The notes beneath the pieces are model-generated. The model had not been told where the DNA came from, searched no databases, and worked only from the letters and a program-made list of their open reading frames with translations. Below are positions 1-8,679 of a stretch of 64,000 nucleotides of DNA, in pieces. The stretch comes from Bacillus piscicola (GTDB lineage Bacteria; Bacillota; Bacilli; Bacillales; Marinococcaceae), in contig NZ_JAJJJF010000001.1 in NCBI RefSeq assembly GCF_022458745.1, forward strand, positions 558,001 through 622,000, in the 5' to 3' direction. Within the stretch, counting starts at the first letter, position 1. Every line of letters starts with the position of its first letter. Both the position numbers and the translations under genes were made by a program.

Positions 1-1623
1 TCAAAGTTTTTACGAGGAACGGCAATTTTATCCATGGCTACATTTCTGTCCAAATTCCTGGGAATGATTTATATATTCCCTTTTGCAGCCATGGTAGGAC
101 AGCAAGGATTAGCTCTTTATCAGTATGGCTACACCCCTTATACGATTTTGCTCAGTTTAGCGACCTTAGGTGTGCCGATGGCAGTTTCTAAATTTGTATC
201 GAAATACAACGCGCTTGGTGATTACTTGTCCGGACAGCGCCTGCTTCGGTCCGGTATTGTATTTATGACTATCTCGGGCTTCGCGGCCTTCCTGTTATTA
301 TTTTTTTCAGCTCCGGTGATCGCGGGCTGGATCATCACAGATCCAAACGAGATGCAAGGGAATGCCATTTCGGATGTTATCTTTACGATCCGCATGGTAA
401 GTATTGCTTTACTGTTAATTCCTGCAATGTCCGTCATTCGCGGTTATTTTCAAGGCTTTCGCTCTATGGGACCTACCGCTGTCTCTCAGGTCATTGAGCA
501 GATTGTCCGCATTGTTTTTATTTTATCAGCAGCCTACGCCATTCTATACATAGGAGATGGCAAGATTGGTACGGCAGTAGGATTTGCGACGTTCGGGGCT
601 TTTATTGGCGGGCTCGGTGCCTTGGTTGTGCTGATTATTTATTGGCAAAAGCGGAAGGGATTTATCCAGCAGCATGTAGAAGAGAGTACAACAGACTACC
701 ATATCCCGCTGTCTTCTATGTATAAGGAGCTGATTTCTTATGCACTGCCGCTTTCTTTTGTGGGGCTCGCAATTCCACTCTTTCAGCTCATCGATATGTT
801 TACATTTAATAACGCTTTAATGGCCTCGGGTAATTTTACACAAGGGGAGGCGGAAACAGCGTACGGGGCTTTTTCAGGAGCGGCTCATAAGCTTATCTTA
901 ATACCTGTTGCGATCGCAACCGCTATGTCTGTCACATTGATACCGACTATCACAGAGTCTTTTACGAATAAAGATAAGCAGCTCCTCCGCAGTCAAGTGA
1001 CGCAAACTTATCAAGTGATCGTTTTCTTATCGATACCGGCAGCTGTTGGAATGGCGGTGCTTGCTTACCCCACATTTGCTTTACTGTTCGGTCTAGATGA
1101 TATGGAAATAGGAGGGTATATTCTTCGATACTATGCCCCCGTCGCTGTGTTATTTTCACTGTTCTCGGTAACCGGGGCTATTCTGCAAGGAATTAACAAG
1201 CAGAAGTATGCAGTCATCTCTCTGCTGTTAGGACTTGCTGTAAAAGGAGGAACGGCTTACCTTCTTCTTTACACCATAGGTCCGATAGGAGCAAGTGTGA
1301 GTACGTTCATCGGGTTTGGTGCTGCCGTTCTCCTGAATATGTGGGCGATTGGTAAATTTGCAGATTTTCAATATGGGAAACTTTTAAAACGGACACTTCT
1401 CGTTTTATTATTCTCCCTATGTATGGCTCTCGCTGTCATCCTGGTAAAGGAAGGAGCATTAACATTGTTTCCATTGAATTCCTGGTTTCATGCCTTTCTA
1501 GTGGAGATGTTCAGTGTAATAGCGGGGGCAGGGGTGTATTTTATTTTAACCGTCCGAAGCGGTCTTGCGGGTATTGTGTTAGGTGAGCGTTTTTCCATTC
1601 TTAAAAGAGAAAGAGAGCAATAA
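1..1623 (+). CDS. ytgP: MurJ/YtgP-type lipid II flippase, 5' end outside window
   Basis: Multi-spanning membrane protein of the MVF/MOP superfamily; in B. subtilis YtgP (MurJ) is one of the lipid II flippases that export the peptidoglycan precursor. The first ATG in the window is at 34, but the frame is open back to base 1 and reads SKFLRGTAILS before that Met, matching the usual N-terminus of this family (SKLLRGT-type). The true start therefore lies upstream and the entry is 5' partial. About 14 hydrophobic segments follow over roughly 540 residues, with a short basic C-terminus (LKREREQ). Stop TAA is at 1621. Family assignment is firm; the flippase substrate is inferred from the family. Confidence 0.88.
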   Translation, partial: SKFLRGTAILSMATFLSKFLGMIYIFPFAAMVGQQGLALYQYGYTPYTILLSLATLGVPMAVSKFVSKYNALGDYLSGQRLLRSGIVFMTISGFAAFLLLFFSAPVIAGWIITDPNEMQGNAISDVIFTIRMVSIALLLIPAMSVIRGYFQGFRSMGPTAVSQVIEQIVRIVFILSAAYAILYIGDGKIGTAVGFATFGAFIGGLGALVVLIIYWQKRKGFIQQHVEESTTDYHIPLSSMYKELISYALPLSFVGLAIPLFQLIDMFTFNNALMASGNFTQGEAETAYGAFSGAAHKLILIPVAIATAMSVTLIPTITESFTNKDKQLLRSQVTQTYQVIVFLSIPAAVGMAVLAYPTFALLFGLDDMEIGGYILRYYAPVAVLFSLFSVTGAILQGINKQKYAVISLLLGLAVKGGTAYLLLYTIGPIGASVSTFIGFGAAVLLNMWAIGKFADFQYGKLLKRTLLVLLFSLCMALAVILVKEGALTLFPLNSWFHAFLVEMFSVIAGAGVYFILTVRSGLAGIVLGERFSILKREREQ

Positions 1624-1661
1624 ATACAGTCGAAGGCCTCTTTTTTCCAATTCATGCAAGT

Positions 1662-1669
1662 GGTATAAT
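1662..1669 (+). promoter_or_regulatory. Extended -10 promoter for the SEDS gene
   Basis: TGGTATAAT at 1661-1669 fits an extended -10 (TGn + TATAAT) about 65 bases before the next start codon; the -35 region is only a T-run. A perfect TTGACA occurs at 1688-1693 but lacks a good -10 at the right distance, so the extended -10 is preferred. Confidence 0.45.
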
Positions 1670-1734
1670 AAACAATAATTTATCCGCTTGACATGACTGT
1701 TGTTAACTTAGTGCAATAAGGCCGGGGAGGGACC

Positions 1735-2874
1735 ATGATTTTTAGACGGTATAAAGATTATGATTGGTGGCTGATAGCAGCCACCGTATGTTTGTCCATA
1801 TTTGGCGTTATAATGGTGTACAGTGCCAGTTTTCCGCTTGCTATTGATCTGTATGGAAATCCTTCCCACTTTTTTTGGAGACAGCTCATTTGGCTTACAG
1901 CTGGATTATTTCTACTCTTTTTTTTCATGCACTTTCGCCATTCCTTATTAAAAAAGCTTTCTCCTTTGTTGATAGCCGGATCACTTTTTTTGCTTATTCT
2001 TGTTGTTTTAGTAGGGCCTGAAATAAACGGTGCGAAAAGCTGGATTCCTGTAGGCCCGTTTAACATCCAGCCCGCGGAGTTTGTCAAGCTCGCGGTTATC
2101 ATTTACTTGGCTCAAGTATATTCGCAAAAACAGGCCTATATTAACAAATTTATCAGTGGAGTTATCCCACCTCTAGTAGTGGTTGTTTTCATATTTTCAC
2201 TAATTATGCTGCAACCCGATTTAGGGACAGCGGCATCCATTTTAATGACTGCTGGTGTCGTCGTTTTTCTATCTGGTGCTAAGTGGCGCCATTTAGCTGT
2301 ACTTGCTACACTTTCCGGTGGAGTAATAGCCTATTTTGCAGTTAGTGAGCCTTACCGTGTCCAGCGTCTGACAGCTTTTCGGGATCCGTTCGAACTGGCA
2401 GAAACGGCGAGGGGAAGCGGATACCAGCTCATCCAATCGTATGTTGCTTTTGCTCACGGAGGGTTAACTGGAACCGGGCTTGGCCAAAGTGTTCAAAAAA
2501 TGCACTTTCTTCCAGAGCCTCATACCGATTTTATATTAGCAGTAATAGCAGAAGAGCTCGGAATTTTTGGGATTGGCTTCGTGTTACTATGTCTGGCCAT
2601 TATTGCATGGCGCGGTGTCTTAATTGGAGTGCGCAGTAAAAACACGTTTGGAATGCTGCTTGCTTTCGGTCTTGTCTTTCAGCTTGTCAGTCAATCCGTC
2701 GTAAACGCCTGGGCTGCGACCGGGCTTTTACCGATAACCGGGTTGCCTTTCCCATTTGTTAGCTACGGGGGATCTTCTTTGCTAGTTTCGATGATAGCAA
2801 TTGGAATTCTTGCTAACATTTCCAGGGAGAATAAAAAAGCGAGGAGAAAAGATAAAAATCTTGAGGCTGCTTAA
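1735..2874 (+). CDS. FtsW/RodA/SpoVE family (SEDS) peptidoglycan glycosyltransferase
   Basis: Integral membrane protein of 379 residues with about ten membrane segments. SEDS proteins polymerise lipid II into glycan strands together with a class B PBP. Family signatures are visible: GAKSWIPVGPFNIQPAEFVK near residues 99-118, QPDLGTA near 161, and the extracytoplasmic loop LPEPHTDFILAVIAEELG with Asp265 at the position implicated in catalysis in RodA. The C-terminus carries GLPFPFVSYGGSSL, typical of FtsW and SpoVE. The start follows GGGGAGGG with good spacing. No class B PBP lies beside it. Whether it serves division, elongation or sporulation cannot be decided here; the protein downstream of a MurJ homologue suggests a division/envelope role. 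Confidence 0.88.
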   Translation: MIFRRYKDYDWWLIAATVCLSIFGVIMVYSASFPLAIDLYGNPSHFFWRQLIWLTAGLFLLFFFMHFRHSLLKKLSPLLIAGSLFLLILVVLVGPEINGAKSWIPVGPFNIQPAEFVKLAVIIYLAQVYSQKQAYINKFISGVIPPLVVVVFIFSLIMLQPDLGTAASILMTAGVVVFLSGAKWRHLAVLATLSGGVIAYFAVSEPYRVQRLTAFRDPFELAETARGSGYQLIQSYVAFAHGGLTGTGLGQSVQKMHFLPEPHTDFILAVIAEELGIFGIGFVLLCLAIIAWRGVLIGVRSKNTFGMLLAFGLVFQLVSQSVVNAWAATGLLPITGLPFPFVSYGGSSLLVSMIAIGILANISRENKKARRKDKNLEAA

Positions 2875-2881
2875 AACATGT

Positions 2882-2916
2882 AAAAGGCGTTGTCCAAAAT
2901 GGACAGCGTCTTCTTA
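2882..2916 (+). terminator. Probable weak intrinsic terminator
   Basis: Stem of about 12 pairs with two G-U pairs (GGCGTTGTCC with GGACAGCGTC) just after the SEDS stop; the following T-run is poor (TTCTT). Confidence 0.45.
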
Positions 2917-2962
2917 AAATGGGGAATTGCTATATTTATTGCAAATGAAGGGGGCATAAATA

Positions 2963-3649
2963 ATGCTTATCGTCGGTTTCGGAAAACTAGCCGTGATGGT
3001 AACGGAGTTAAACAAGAGACCGGATGTTTTTCACGTATTTAATCGTACCGCCTCAAAATTAATAGAAAAACAAAAAACCAATCCGCGTCTCCGTTATGTA
3101 GATTCAAGTTTCTTTCCGCAGACAAAGCGTGTGTTTCTGGCTCTTCCTCCCGAAGGAGTATTGGGCTTTTTAAAGCACTATCGTGACTATTTTCCAACTG
3201 GGAGTTGGTTTTATCACACAGCTACAAACGTGACTTGTGAAGAGCTGGAGCAAATCGCACCCCATTATCACTTTATTCCGGCAAAGTTTGCCGGTCATGC
3301 CCTGCAGGCGGTCAGGGAAAAGAGCGGCGGTACGTTTGTCATCCCGGAGAAGTTTAGAAGTGAAGCCGAGGAGTTGCAAGGATGGCTTGGTGATCGTTTT
3401 CAAGTCATGCGTGGATCAGAAGAGGAGGTAAAAACAGCGAATCGCATTGCCGTAGAAGAAACGATACGCATGGCTGTCAAGTTAACGAATCGCTTGGACC
3501 AGGAAGGTGTTCCACCCTCGATCCAGAAGGCCGTGATGGGACAAATCCCCGGTGGTGTATTGCATGCTCACCTCGAAGGGCAGCATGGGGGTTTTGCCAA
3601 AAGTGTATTAAAAAAGCAAAAGGAGTTAGAGAACGATGAGGATAGATAA
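2963..3649 (+). CDS. NAD(P)-binding, ProC/F420-reductase-like protein
   Basis: Protein of 228 residues opening directly with a Rossmann strand and a short GFGKLA dinucleotide-binding loop, followed by strand-helix repeats as in pyrroline-5-carboxylate reductase and NADP/F420 oxidoreductases (VFNRTASKL near residue 24, VFLALPPEGV near 56). It lacks the C-terminal dimerisation sequence that would identify ProC, so no reaction is assigned. A good ribosome binding site (GAAGGGGG) precedes the ATG. The gene overlaps the pseudouridine synthase downstream by 14 bases, so the two are co-translated. Confidence 0.6.
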   Translation: MLIVGFGKLAVMVTELNKRPDVFHVFNRTASKLIEKQKTNPRLRYVDSSFFPQTKRVFLALPPEGVLGFLKHYRDYFPTGSWFYHTATNVTCEELEQIAPHYHFIPAKFAGHALQAVREKSGGTFVIPEKFRSEAEELQGWLGDRFQVMRGSEEEVKTANRIAVEETIRMAVKLTNRLDQEGVPPSIQKAVMGQIPGGVLHAHLEGQHGGFAKSVLKKQKELENDEDR

Positions 3650-4355
3650 GCTCCTCGCTAACAGCGGCTACGGAAGCCGTAAAGAGGTGAAAAAGCTCTT
3701 AAAACAAGGAGTAGTAAAAGCGAACGGAACCATATTAAAAAGTGGAGCAGCCCACGTGGACCCGGAAACGATGGAGATTATGATACAAGGAGAACGTCTC
3801 GTTTACAAAAAGTATGTTTATTTAATGATGAACAAACCTCAAGGTGTCATTTCGGCGACAGAAGACAATGTGCACCGGACTGTAATTGATCTGTTGGAAT
3901 CAGAGGATGCCGTGCGTTCTCCGTTCCCAGTCGGCCGTCTTGATAAAGATACGGTAGGCCTGCTGCTTCTCACAAATGATGGTAAATTTGCCCATACGCT
4001 AACTTCACCAAAAAAAGAAGTACCTAAGACATATGAAGCGCTTTTATCCAAGGGCATTACAGCAGAAGATATAGAAGTTTTTTCAAAGGGGATTATGCTG
4101 GATGATGGTTATGTAACGAAGCCGGCAAGGCTAAGAAAAAAAGAAGAAGATGCAGCGGAGATTTTGCTAACTATTACGGAAGGCAAGTTCCACCAAGTAA
4201 AACGAATGTTTGAAGCGCGCGGGAATAAAGTGTTATTTCTAAAGCGCGTGCAAGTCGGCAATGTAAGGATCGATGATGACTTAAAAAGGGGAGAGTATCG
4301 CGATCTAACGGAGGAAGAGATCGAGATGTTATGGGAGGAAGCAGGAAGAGAGTGA
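3636..4355 (+). CDS. ytzG: RsuA-family 16S rRNA pseudouridine synthase
   Basis: Converts a specific uridine of small-subunit rRNA to pseudouridine (U516 in E. coli RsuA). The 239 residues comprise an N-terminal S4 RNA-binding domain (MRIDKLLANSGYGSRKEVKK, residues 1-20) and a catalytic domain with the family signature FPVGRLDKDTVGLLLLTNDG near residue 95, where the Asp of GRLD is the catalytic nucleophile. The C-terminal TEGKFHQVKRMFEARG motif is also typical. The start lies inside the end of the preceding gene. The B. subtilis counterpart YtzG lies in the same neighbourhood. Exact target uridine is inferred. Confidence 0.88.
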   Translation: MRIDKLLANSGYGSRKEVKKLLKQGVVKANGTILKSGAAHVDPETMEIMIQGERLVYKKYVYLMMNKPQGVISATEDNVHRTVIDLLESEDAVRSPFPVGRLDKDTVGLLLLTNDGKFAHTLTSPKKEVPKTYEALLSKGITAEDIEVFSKGIMLDDGYVTKPARLRKKEEDAAEILLTITEGKFHQVKRMFEARGNKVLFLKRVQVGNVRIDDDLKRGEYRDLTEEEIEMLWEEAGRE

Positions 4356-4451
4356 ACGTTAGCAGAGTCGCGTAAGAGCAGCAAAGCTGAACGATTGCTT
4401 CAAAAAGAATCGTTCAGCTCAAACTGTTCCAATTGATATTACATTCACTTG

Positions 4452-4670
4452 TTAAGAAACTTTTACTTTTTTGTGTGTGACAGACCATTTCCCTCTTGAT
4501 GGGCTCTTAACTAAATTATTATACTCCAGCACATTCAAATCTCGCTGTATTGTACGATGAGTTGTTCCGAATTCGTCAACCAGTTCCCTTGTTGTCACCG
4601 TTCCTTTCTCTTTAATATAAAAGTAAATGGATTTCACACGGGTGATCATTCGGTCGGTTGAAGTTCTCAA
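4452..4670 (-). CDS. ytzE: YtzE-like DeoR-type helix-turn-helix protein
   Basis: Small DNA-binding protein of 72 residues containing only a winged HTH of DeoR type (VTTRELVDEFGTTHRTIQRD near residues 24-43) with no sugar-phosphate effector domain. I chose the TTG at 4668-4670 because AAGGAG sits seven bases before it and the resulting N-terminus (LRTSTDRM) matches the length of B. subtilis YtzE; an upstream ATG at 4730 would add 20 unconserved residues without a good ribosome binding site. Targets are unknown. It faces the pseudouridine synthase gene convergently. Confidence 0.75.
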   Translation of the reverse strand: MRTSTDRMITRVKSIYFYIKEKGTVTTRELVDEFGTTHRTIQRDLNVLEYNNLVKSPSRGKWSVTHKKVKVS

Positions 4671-4933
4671 AAAACCACTCCTTACGTTTTGCTTGATGAA
4701 AAGCATGTCGGGCATTTTCACTTGCAGCAATGACAGGAGATTATTCGGTTACACTTTGAAATATAGATTTAAATATTGGAAAGGAAGCTGGAGTAAATAT
4801 AGCTGGAATTCGTTACTGATATTGTCCATGCCCTAGATTTTAGACTTCTACTTGTATTATATTATAATTTCTAACAATTCGCAAATAAGCCGCAGAGACA
4901 GAAGGGCCAGGCTTATCTATCGTCGGGTTAGGG

Positions 4934-5872
4934 TTAATTTGAATCAAAGTTAAATAAATCGGTTGATAGGTAACGCTCGCCAGTATCACATGCAATGGCT
5001 ACTACTGCTTCGTGTGGGGGCAGTTGTTTCGCTATTTCTAAAGCGGCTGCACAAGCGGCGCCAGAGGAGGGTCCGACCAGTATACCTTCCTGTCTTGCAA
5101 GTGTCCGGGTAACGCGATAAGCATCTTCATCAGTGATCGTACATATTTTCTCATAAATGTCCTCATTAAGAACAGTCGGAATAAAACCAGGGCTCGTACC
5201 AACCAGCTTATGCGGTCCGGGTTTACCTCCTGACAGGACAGGAGAACCATGTGGTTCCACAACATGGATGATGAGATCCGGATAGTGTTTTTTTAACTCT
5301 TCTCCGGTGCCGGTGATCGTCCCGCCTGTGCCTGAGGCAGCAACAAAGGCAGCAAGCGGTTTCCCTATTTCTTCCATTGCTTCTTTGATTTCAACAGCAG
5401 TTGTATCCCGATGGGCATCTGGATTTGCGGCGTTTTCAAATTGCATCGGCATGAAGCTTCGGGGAATGTCCTTTACTAACTGATGGGCCCTTGCAATTGC
5501 ACCGGGCATTTTTTTGTCTCCTGGTGTAAGATCAACTTCCGCTCCATAAGCCTTTAATAGATTGATACGCTCCTGTGACATTGTATCCGGCATTACAAGA
5601 ATACAGCGGTATCCTTTCGCAGCAGCATTCATGGCTAGACCAATTCCGGTATTCCCCGAAGTTGGTTCAATAATGACAGATCCTTCAGAGAGCAAACCAC
5701 TTTTTTCAGCTTCGAGAATCATATTCCGTGCTGCTCTGTCTTTTACACTTCCGCTCGGATTCTGAAATTCCAATTTCAAATATACAGCAGCACCTTTTGG
5801 ATTTGGAAGGCGATTTAATTTAACTAATGGCGTAAGGCCGACAAGTTCAGAGATGTTAGTAACAGTTTTCAT
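4934..5872 (-). CDS. Cysteine synthase family protein (CysK/YtkP type)
   Basis: PLP-dependent beta-replacement enzyme, 312 residues, expected to make cysteine from O-acetylserine and sulfide in the cytosol. Visible signatures: NPSGSVKDRAA with the PLP lysine, PTSGNTGIGLA phosphate/substrate loop, GTGGTITGTG PLP-phosphate cup, and VEPHGSPVLSGGKPGPHKL with a GPSSGAA C-terminal loop. The start at 5872 is preceded by AAAGGAT at seven bases; an in-frame ATG 11 codons earlier has no ribosome binding site. The position next to thpR (ytlP) is that of B. subtilis ytkP, so this may be YtkP rather than the housekeeping CysK; sequence alone does not separate the two. Confidence 0.85.
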   Translation of the reverse strand: MKTVTNISELVGLTPLVKLNRLPNPKGAAVYLKLEFQNPSGSVKDRAARNMILEAEKSGLLSEGSVIIEPTSGNTGIGLAMNAAAKGYRCILVMPDTMSQERINLLKAYGAEVDLTPGDKKMPGAIARAHQLVKDIPRSFMPMQFENAANPDAHRDTTAVEIKEAMEEIGKPLAAFVAASGTGGTITGTGEELKKHYPDLIIHVVEPHGSPVLSGGKPGPHKLVGTSPGFIPTVLNEDIYEKICTITDEDAYRVTRTLARQEGILVGPSSGAACAAALEIAKQLPPHEAVVAIACDTGERYLSTDLFNFDSN

Positions 5873-5939
5873 TGGTCTCATCCTTTTTGAATTTAATTTT
5901 AACATACAAATACCTACATTTCATATGAATTTACTGTAG

Positions 5940-5968
5940 TTACTTCGAGCTGCTCTCTCTGTTATAAT
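5940..5968 (+). promoter_or_regulatory. Sigma-A promoter of thpR
   Basis: TTACTT (5940-5945), 17-base spacer, TATAAT (5963-5968) preceded by TG for an extended -10. Places the transcript start about 45 bases before thpR. Confidence 0.65.
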
Positions 5969-6022
5969 TTCGCAAGATAGCTTCATTTCTACTTAAGTTT
6001 GTAGCATTGGAGGAGATCCTGC

Positions 6023-6577
6023 ATGACTGCACCCCATTACTTTTTTGCGTTGCCTATTCCCAATGAAATTAAAAATTATCTTTACGAATGGACACAACAT
6101 ATAAAAGAGAAAGCTGCATTTAAAAGATGGGTACACCGAGAAGATTATCATATTACGCTTTTTTTCTTAGGGAACGTGGAGAAAATTATGTTAGAAAATA
6201 GTCTTCAAGAAATGAACAACTTGATAGAACCGTTGTCTTCCTTTTCTCTTTCATTAACCGTACCTGGCAGTTTTGGGCAGTCTCCTTCTCCACGCATATT
6301 TTATGCTGGAACAGAGCGCCCGGAACAGTTGGTTAAACTACAAAGAAAAACAGCTGATTGCATGGAAATGTTTGGCTTCCCTTCTGAAAAACGAAAATAT
6401 CGGCCTCATATTACAATTGCCCGTAAATGGATAGGAGAAGAACCTTATCCCGGCGCAGACGCTTTTCTCCCGTTGGAGCAGCGCCAATGGCAGGCAAAGG
6501 AAGTATATTTATATAAGACCCATTTAGACAAGAGCCCGAAATACGAAGCAATACACAAAATTAAATTGCAAAAATAA
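6023..6577 (+). CDS. thpR: RNA 2',3'-cyclic phosphodiesterase
   Basis: Member of the 2H phosphoesterase superfamily (LigT/ThpR; YtlP in B. subtilis), which opens 2',3'-cyclic phosphates on RNA. The 184 residues carry both catalytic HxTx motifs: HITL in the segment EDYHITLFFLG near residue 44, and HITI in YRPHITIARK near residue 135. Length is normal for the family. The ATG follows GGAGGAG. An RNA ligase activity seen in vitro for relatives is probably not the physiological role. Confidence 0.88.
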   Translation: MTAPHYFFALPIPNEIKNYLYEWTQHIKEKAAFKRWVHREDYHITLFFLGNVEKIMLENSLQEMNNLIEPLSSFSLSLTVPGSFGQSPSPRIFYAGTERPEQLVKLQRKTADCMEMFGFPSEKRKYRPHITIARKWIGEEPYPGADAFLPLEQRQWQAKEVYLYKTHLDKSPKYEAIHKIKLQK

Positions 6578-6607
6578 TGCGATACAATCGGGAGAGGAGC
6601 TGAGTTT

Positions 6608-6967
6608 ATGATACGTATAGGGGCGCATATTCTAATTTTGTATGCGTTTTATTATGTGGGGATGTGGCTCCAAAATCTGTTGAATATCGTTATGCCGGGA
6701 AGCATTATTGGCATGCTCTTGTTGTTGGCGCTGCTATTTATGAGAGTGATCCGTCCACAATGGATTGGAACAGGAGCACAGCTATTAATTGCTCATATGC
6801 CCTTACTGTTTTTACCGGTGACAGTTGGAGTGATATCTTACTTACATGTTTTCAAAGGGAAGGGCTTATGGATCATCGTTGTCACGCTTCTAAGCACGGT
6901 AGCAGTGATGACAGTGTCGGGTTGGACAGTACAGATCATGGCACGGAGGAGGGGGCAGCATGAATGA
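6608..6967 (+). CDS. CidA/LrgA family holin-like membrane protein
   Basis: Protein of 119 residues with four membrane segments, including the family signature MPGSIIGMLLLLALL near residue 30 and the LLIAHMPLLFLPVTVGVI segment. CidA/LrgA proteins form membrane oligomers linked to murein hydrolase activity, autolysis and, in recent work, transport of overflow metabolites such as pyruvate. The gene overlaps the CidB/LrgB-like gene by eight bases, the usual arrangement. Whether it is the Cid or Lrg type cannot be told; no LytSR or CidR regulator is adjacent. Confidence 0.85.
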   Translation: MIRIGAHILILYAFYYVGMWLQNLLNIVMPGSIIGMLLLLALLFMRVIRPQWIGTGAQLLIAHMPLLFLPVTVGVISYLHVFKGKGLWIIVVTLLSTVAVMTVSGWTVQIMARRRGQHE

Positions 6968-7649
6968 ATGGCTTGCCGGAATTCTTGCAATTGCTGGAAC
7001 AATTATTGTGTATGTAGTTGCTTTGAAGGTTTATCAGCGTTTCCATTACCCCTTTACCCTACCTGTTTTGACAGGTATGATAACAATTATTTCCTTTCTT
7101 ATTCTTACAGGTATTAGCTATGATACATATATGATTGGTGGACGCTGGATTGAACATTTACTAGGTCCTGCTGTGGTAGGCCTTGCTTTTCCTTTATATA
7201 ATCAAAGGAAAATGCTTAAAAAATATTTTTCTTCGATAATAACCGGTGTTTTAGCGGGAGCATTTGCAGGCGTTTTGTCCGGTTATTATTTTTCCTTGTG
7301 GGCTCATCTGGAGGAAATGGTTATTGCATCTATTTTACCTAAATCGGTGACCACCCCGATTGCCATGGATATTGCTTTCATGATCGATGGCCTGCCTCCC
7401 CTTACAGCCGTGTTAGTGATGGTCGCAGGTATCGGAGGGGCGGTGTTGGCCCCATATATATATAAGTGGTTTCGTATTGAGCATGTGCTGGCACGGGGTG
7501 TGGGGGCAGGGAGCGCCTCACACGGAATCGGCACGGCCAAAGCAATAGAGAACAGTGAAATGGAGGGTGCCGCAAGCTCAGTTGCGATGACTCTGTCTGC
7601 AGTTGTTGTGTCGATGCTCATCCCCCTTATGACAAAACTAGTATTCTAG
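6960..7649 (+). CDS. CidB/LrgB family membrane protein
   Basis: Partner of the CidA/LrgA-like protein, 229 residues, about seven hydrophobic segments. Family signatures are LGPAVVGLAFPLYNQ near residue 68, LPKSVTTPIAMDIA near residue 126 and GVGAGSASHGIGTAKA near residue 180. The pair is embedded between thpR and the YtlQ-like gene, and its stop codon overlaps the alternative GTG start of that gene, so the three genes 6608-8623 probably form one operon. Confidence 0.87.
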   Translation: MNEWLAGILAIAGTIIVYVVALKVYQRFHYPFTLPVLTGMITIISFLILTGISYDTYMIGGRWIEHLLGPAVVGLAFPLYNQRKMLKKYFSSIITGVLAGAFAGVLSGYYFSLWAHLEEMVIASILPKSVTTPIAMDIAFMIDGLPPLTAVLVMVAGIGGAVLAPYIYKWFRIEHVLARGVGAGSASHGIGTAKAIENSEMEGAASSVAMTLSAVVVSMLIPLMTKLVF

Positions 7650-7678
7650 TGAATCATCGAAAAGAAGAAGGTGAAGAA

Positions 7679-8623
7679 GTGGCCCATTTGATTAAGTTAG
7701 CCGACTATGCTTCTCGATACGAACATGACATTCAACGTTATCCCAGTCAGTTTTCACGTTTAAAACGAGAGCGCTGGCATCGTATGAAAGAAGATTGGTC
7801 TCGCGCCGCAAGAATTTCCGAGATGGATAAAGAACTAGAGGCGAGTAACTGGTTTGAAGAAGAACAAAAAAGTTTTTTTGCCGCAACCGTAGATCGTTTG
7901 AAGAGACTGACTATCAAAAAGAGTTCTCTTGAGATTGAAGAGGAAGAGGAAAAAGACAGCCTTGTCAATTATTACCACGGGAAATCTTTAGATGAATTAA
8001 AAGAACTATTTTATGAAGAGTTATACCAAGCTCAATTGCATTGGGCGAGTACTTCACTGCTGGAAGAATCGGAACTGGATTCAAAGTATTACTATGATCA
8101 ACGACTCCGTTATTTATTGAGGGAACTGCCGGATAATTATATGGTATTGTACTACCCAATAGTAGTAGTAGAGAAAGCACCTGTGGAGATGGAAATCATT
8201 CTTCTCAGTCCAACTGAAATATTTACGGTAAGCGTATTGGAGGGAAAGCCAAACAGTGTATTCAGTCCTGATACGGGGAGGTACTGGACTGAATTCGTAG
8301 ACGAAAAGAGAAAAAGAGTGATTAATCCATTAATCTCTTTAAACCGGATGACGAGGATGGTCAGGGATTTGTTGGAGCCTCTTCAAGTAAGTTTACCTGT
8401 ACAGCGGGTGTTATTATCGCCTCAATCGCTTATTGATTACCACTCCGCAAATGTCCATACAGAAACGGTAGATAAAAGAAATCATCAGATGTGGTTGGAT
8501 AAAATGAAACGACAGCCTTCCCCTATAAAAAAAGTGCAATTGGAAGTTGCGGAAAAGCTATTGCGGCAATCGTTTACAACCTCTTCGGCTCGCTACAATC
8601 AAACCGAACGCAACCCCGAATAA
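7679..8623 (+). CDS. ytlQ: YtlQ-like protein of unknown function
   Basis: Soluble 314-residue protein with no membrane segment. The N-terminal 110 residues are highly charged and helical (acidic run EIEEEEEKD near residue 90), then comes a beta-rich region (MVLYYPIVVVEKAPVEMEII, ILLSPTEIFTVSVLEG) resembling the strand pattern of nuclease-related NERD domains, although I cannot confirm catalytic residues. The GTG at 7679 is chosen because AAGGTG lies five bases before it and yields MAHLIKLADYASRYE, the expected opening of this family; a GTG at 7649 overlapping the previous stop is the alternative. Position matches B. subtilis ytlQ. Confidence 0.65.
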   Translation: MAHLIKLADYASRYEHDIQRYPSQFSRLKRERWHRMKEDWSRAARISEMDKELEASNWFEEEQKSFFAATVDRLKRLTIKKSSLEIEEEEEKDSLVNYYHGKSLDELKELFYEELYQAQLHWASTSLLEESELDSKYYYDQRLRYLLRELPDNYMVLYYPIVVVEKAPVEMEIILLSPTEIFTVSVLEGKPNSVFSPDTGRYWTEFVDEKRKRVINPLISLNRMTRMVRDLLEPLQVSLPVQRVLLSPQSLIDYHSANVHTETVDKRNHQMWLDKMKRQPSPIKKVQLEVAEKLLRQSFTTSSARYNQTERNPE

Positions 8624-8624
8624 C

Positions 8625-8677
8625 AGAAGCTGCTTTCTGCAGAATAGAGGTAACCTGCGGAAGGCAGCTTCTTTTTT
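8625..8677 (+). terminator. Strong intrinsic terminator
   Basis: Long stem (GAAGCTGCTTTCTGCAG against its near complement ending 8671, G-U pairs included) followed by six Ts. Ends the thpR-to-ytlQ transcript facing purU. Confidence 0.85.
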
Positions 8678-8679
8678 CG

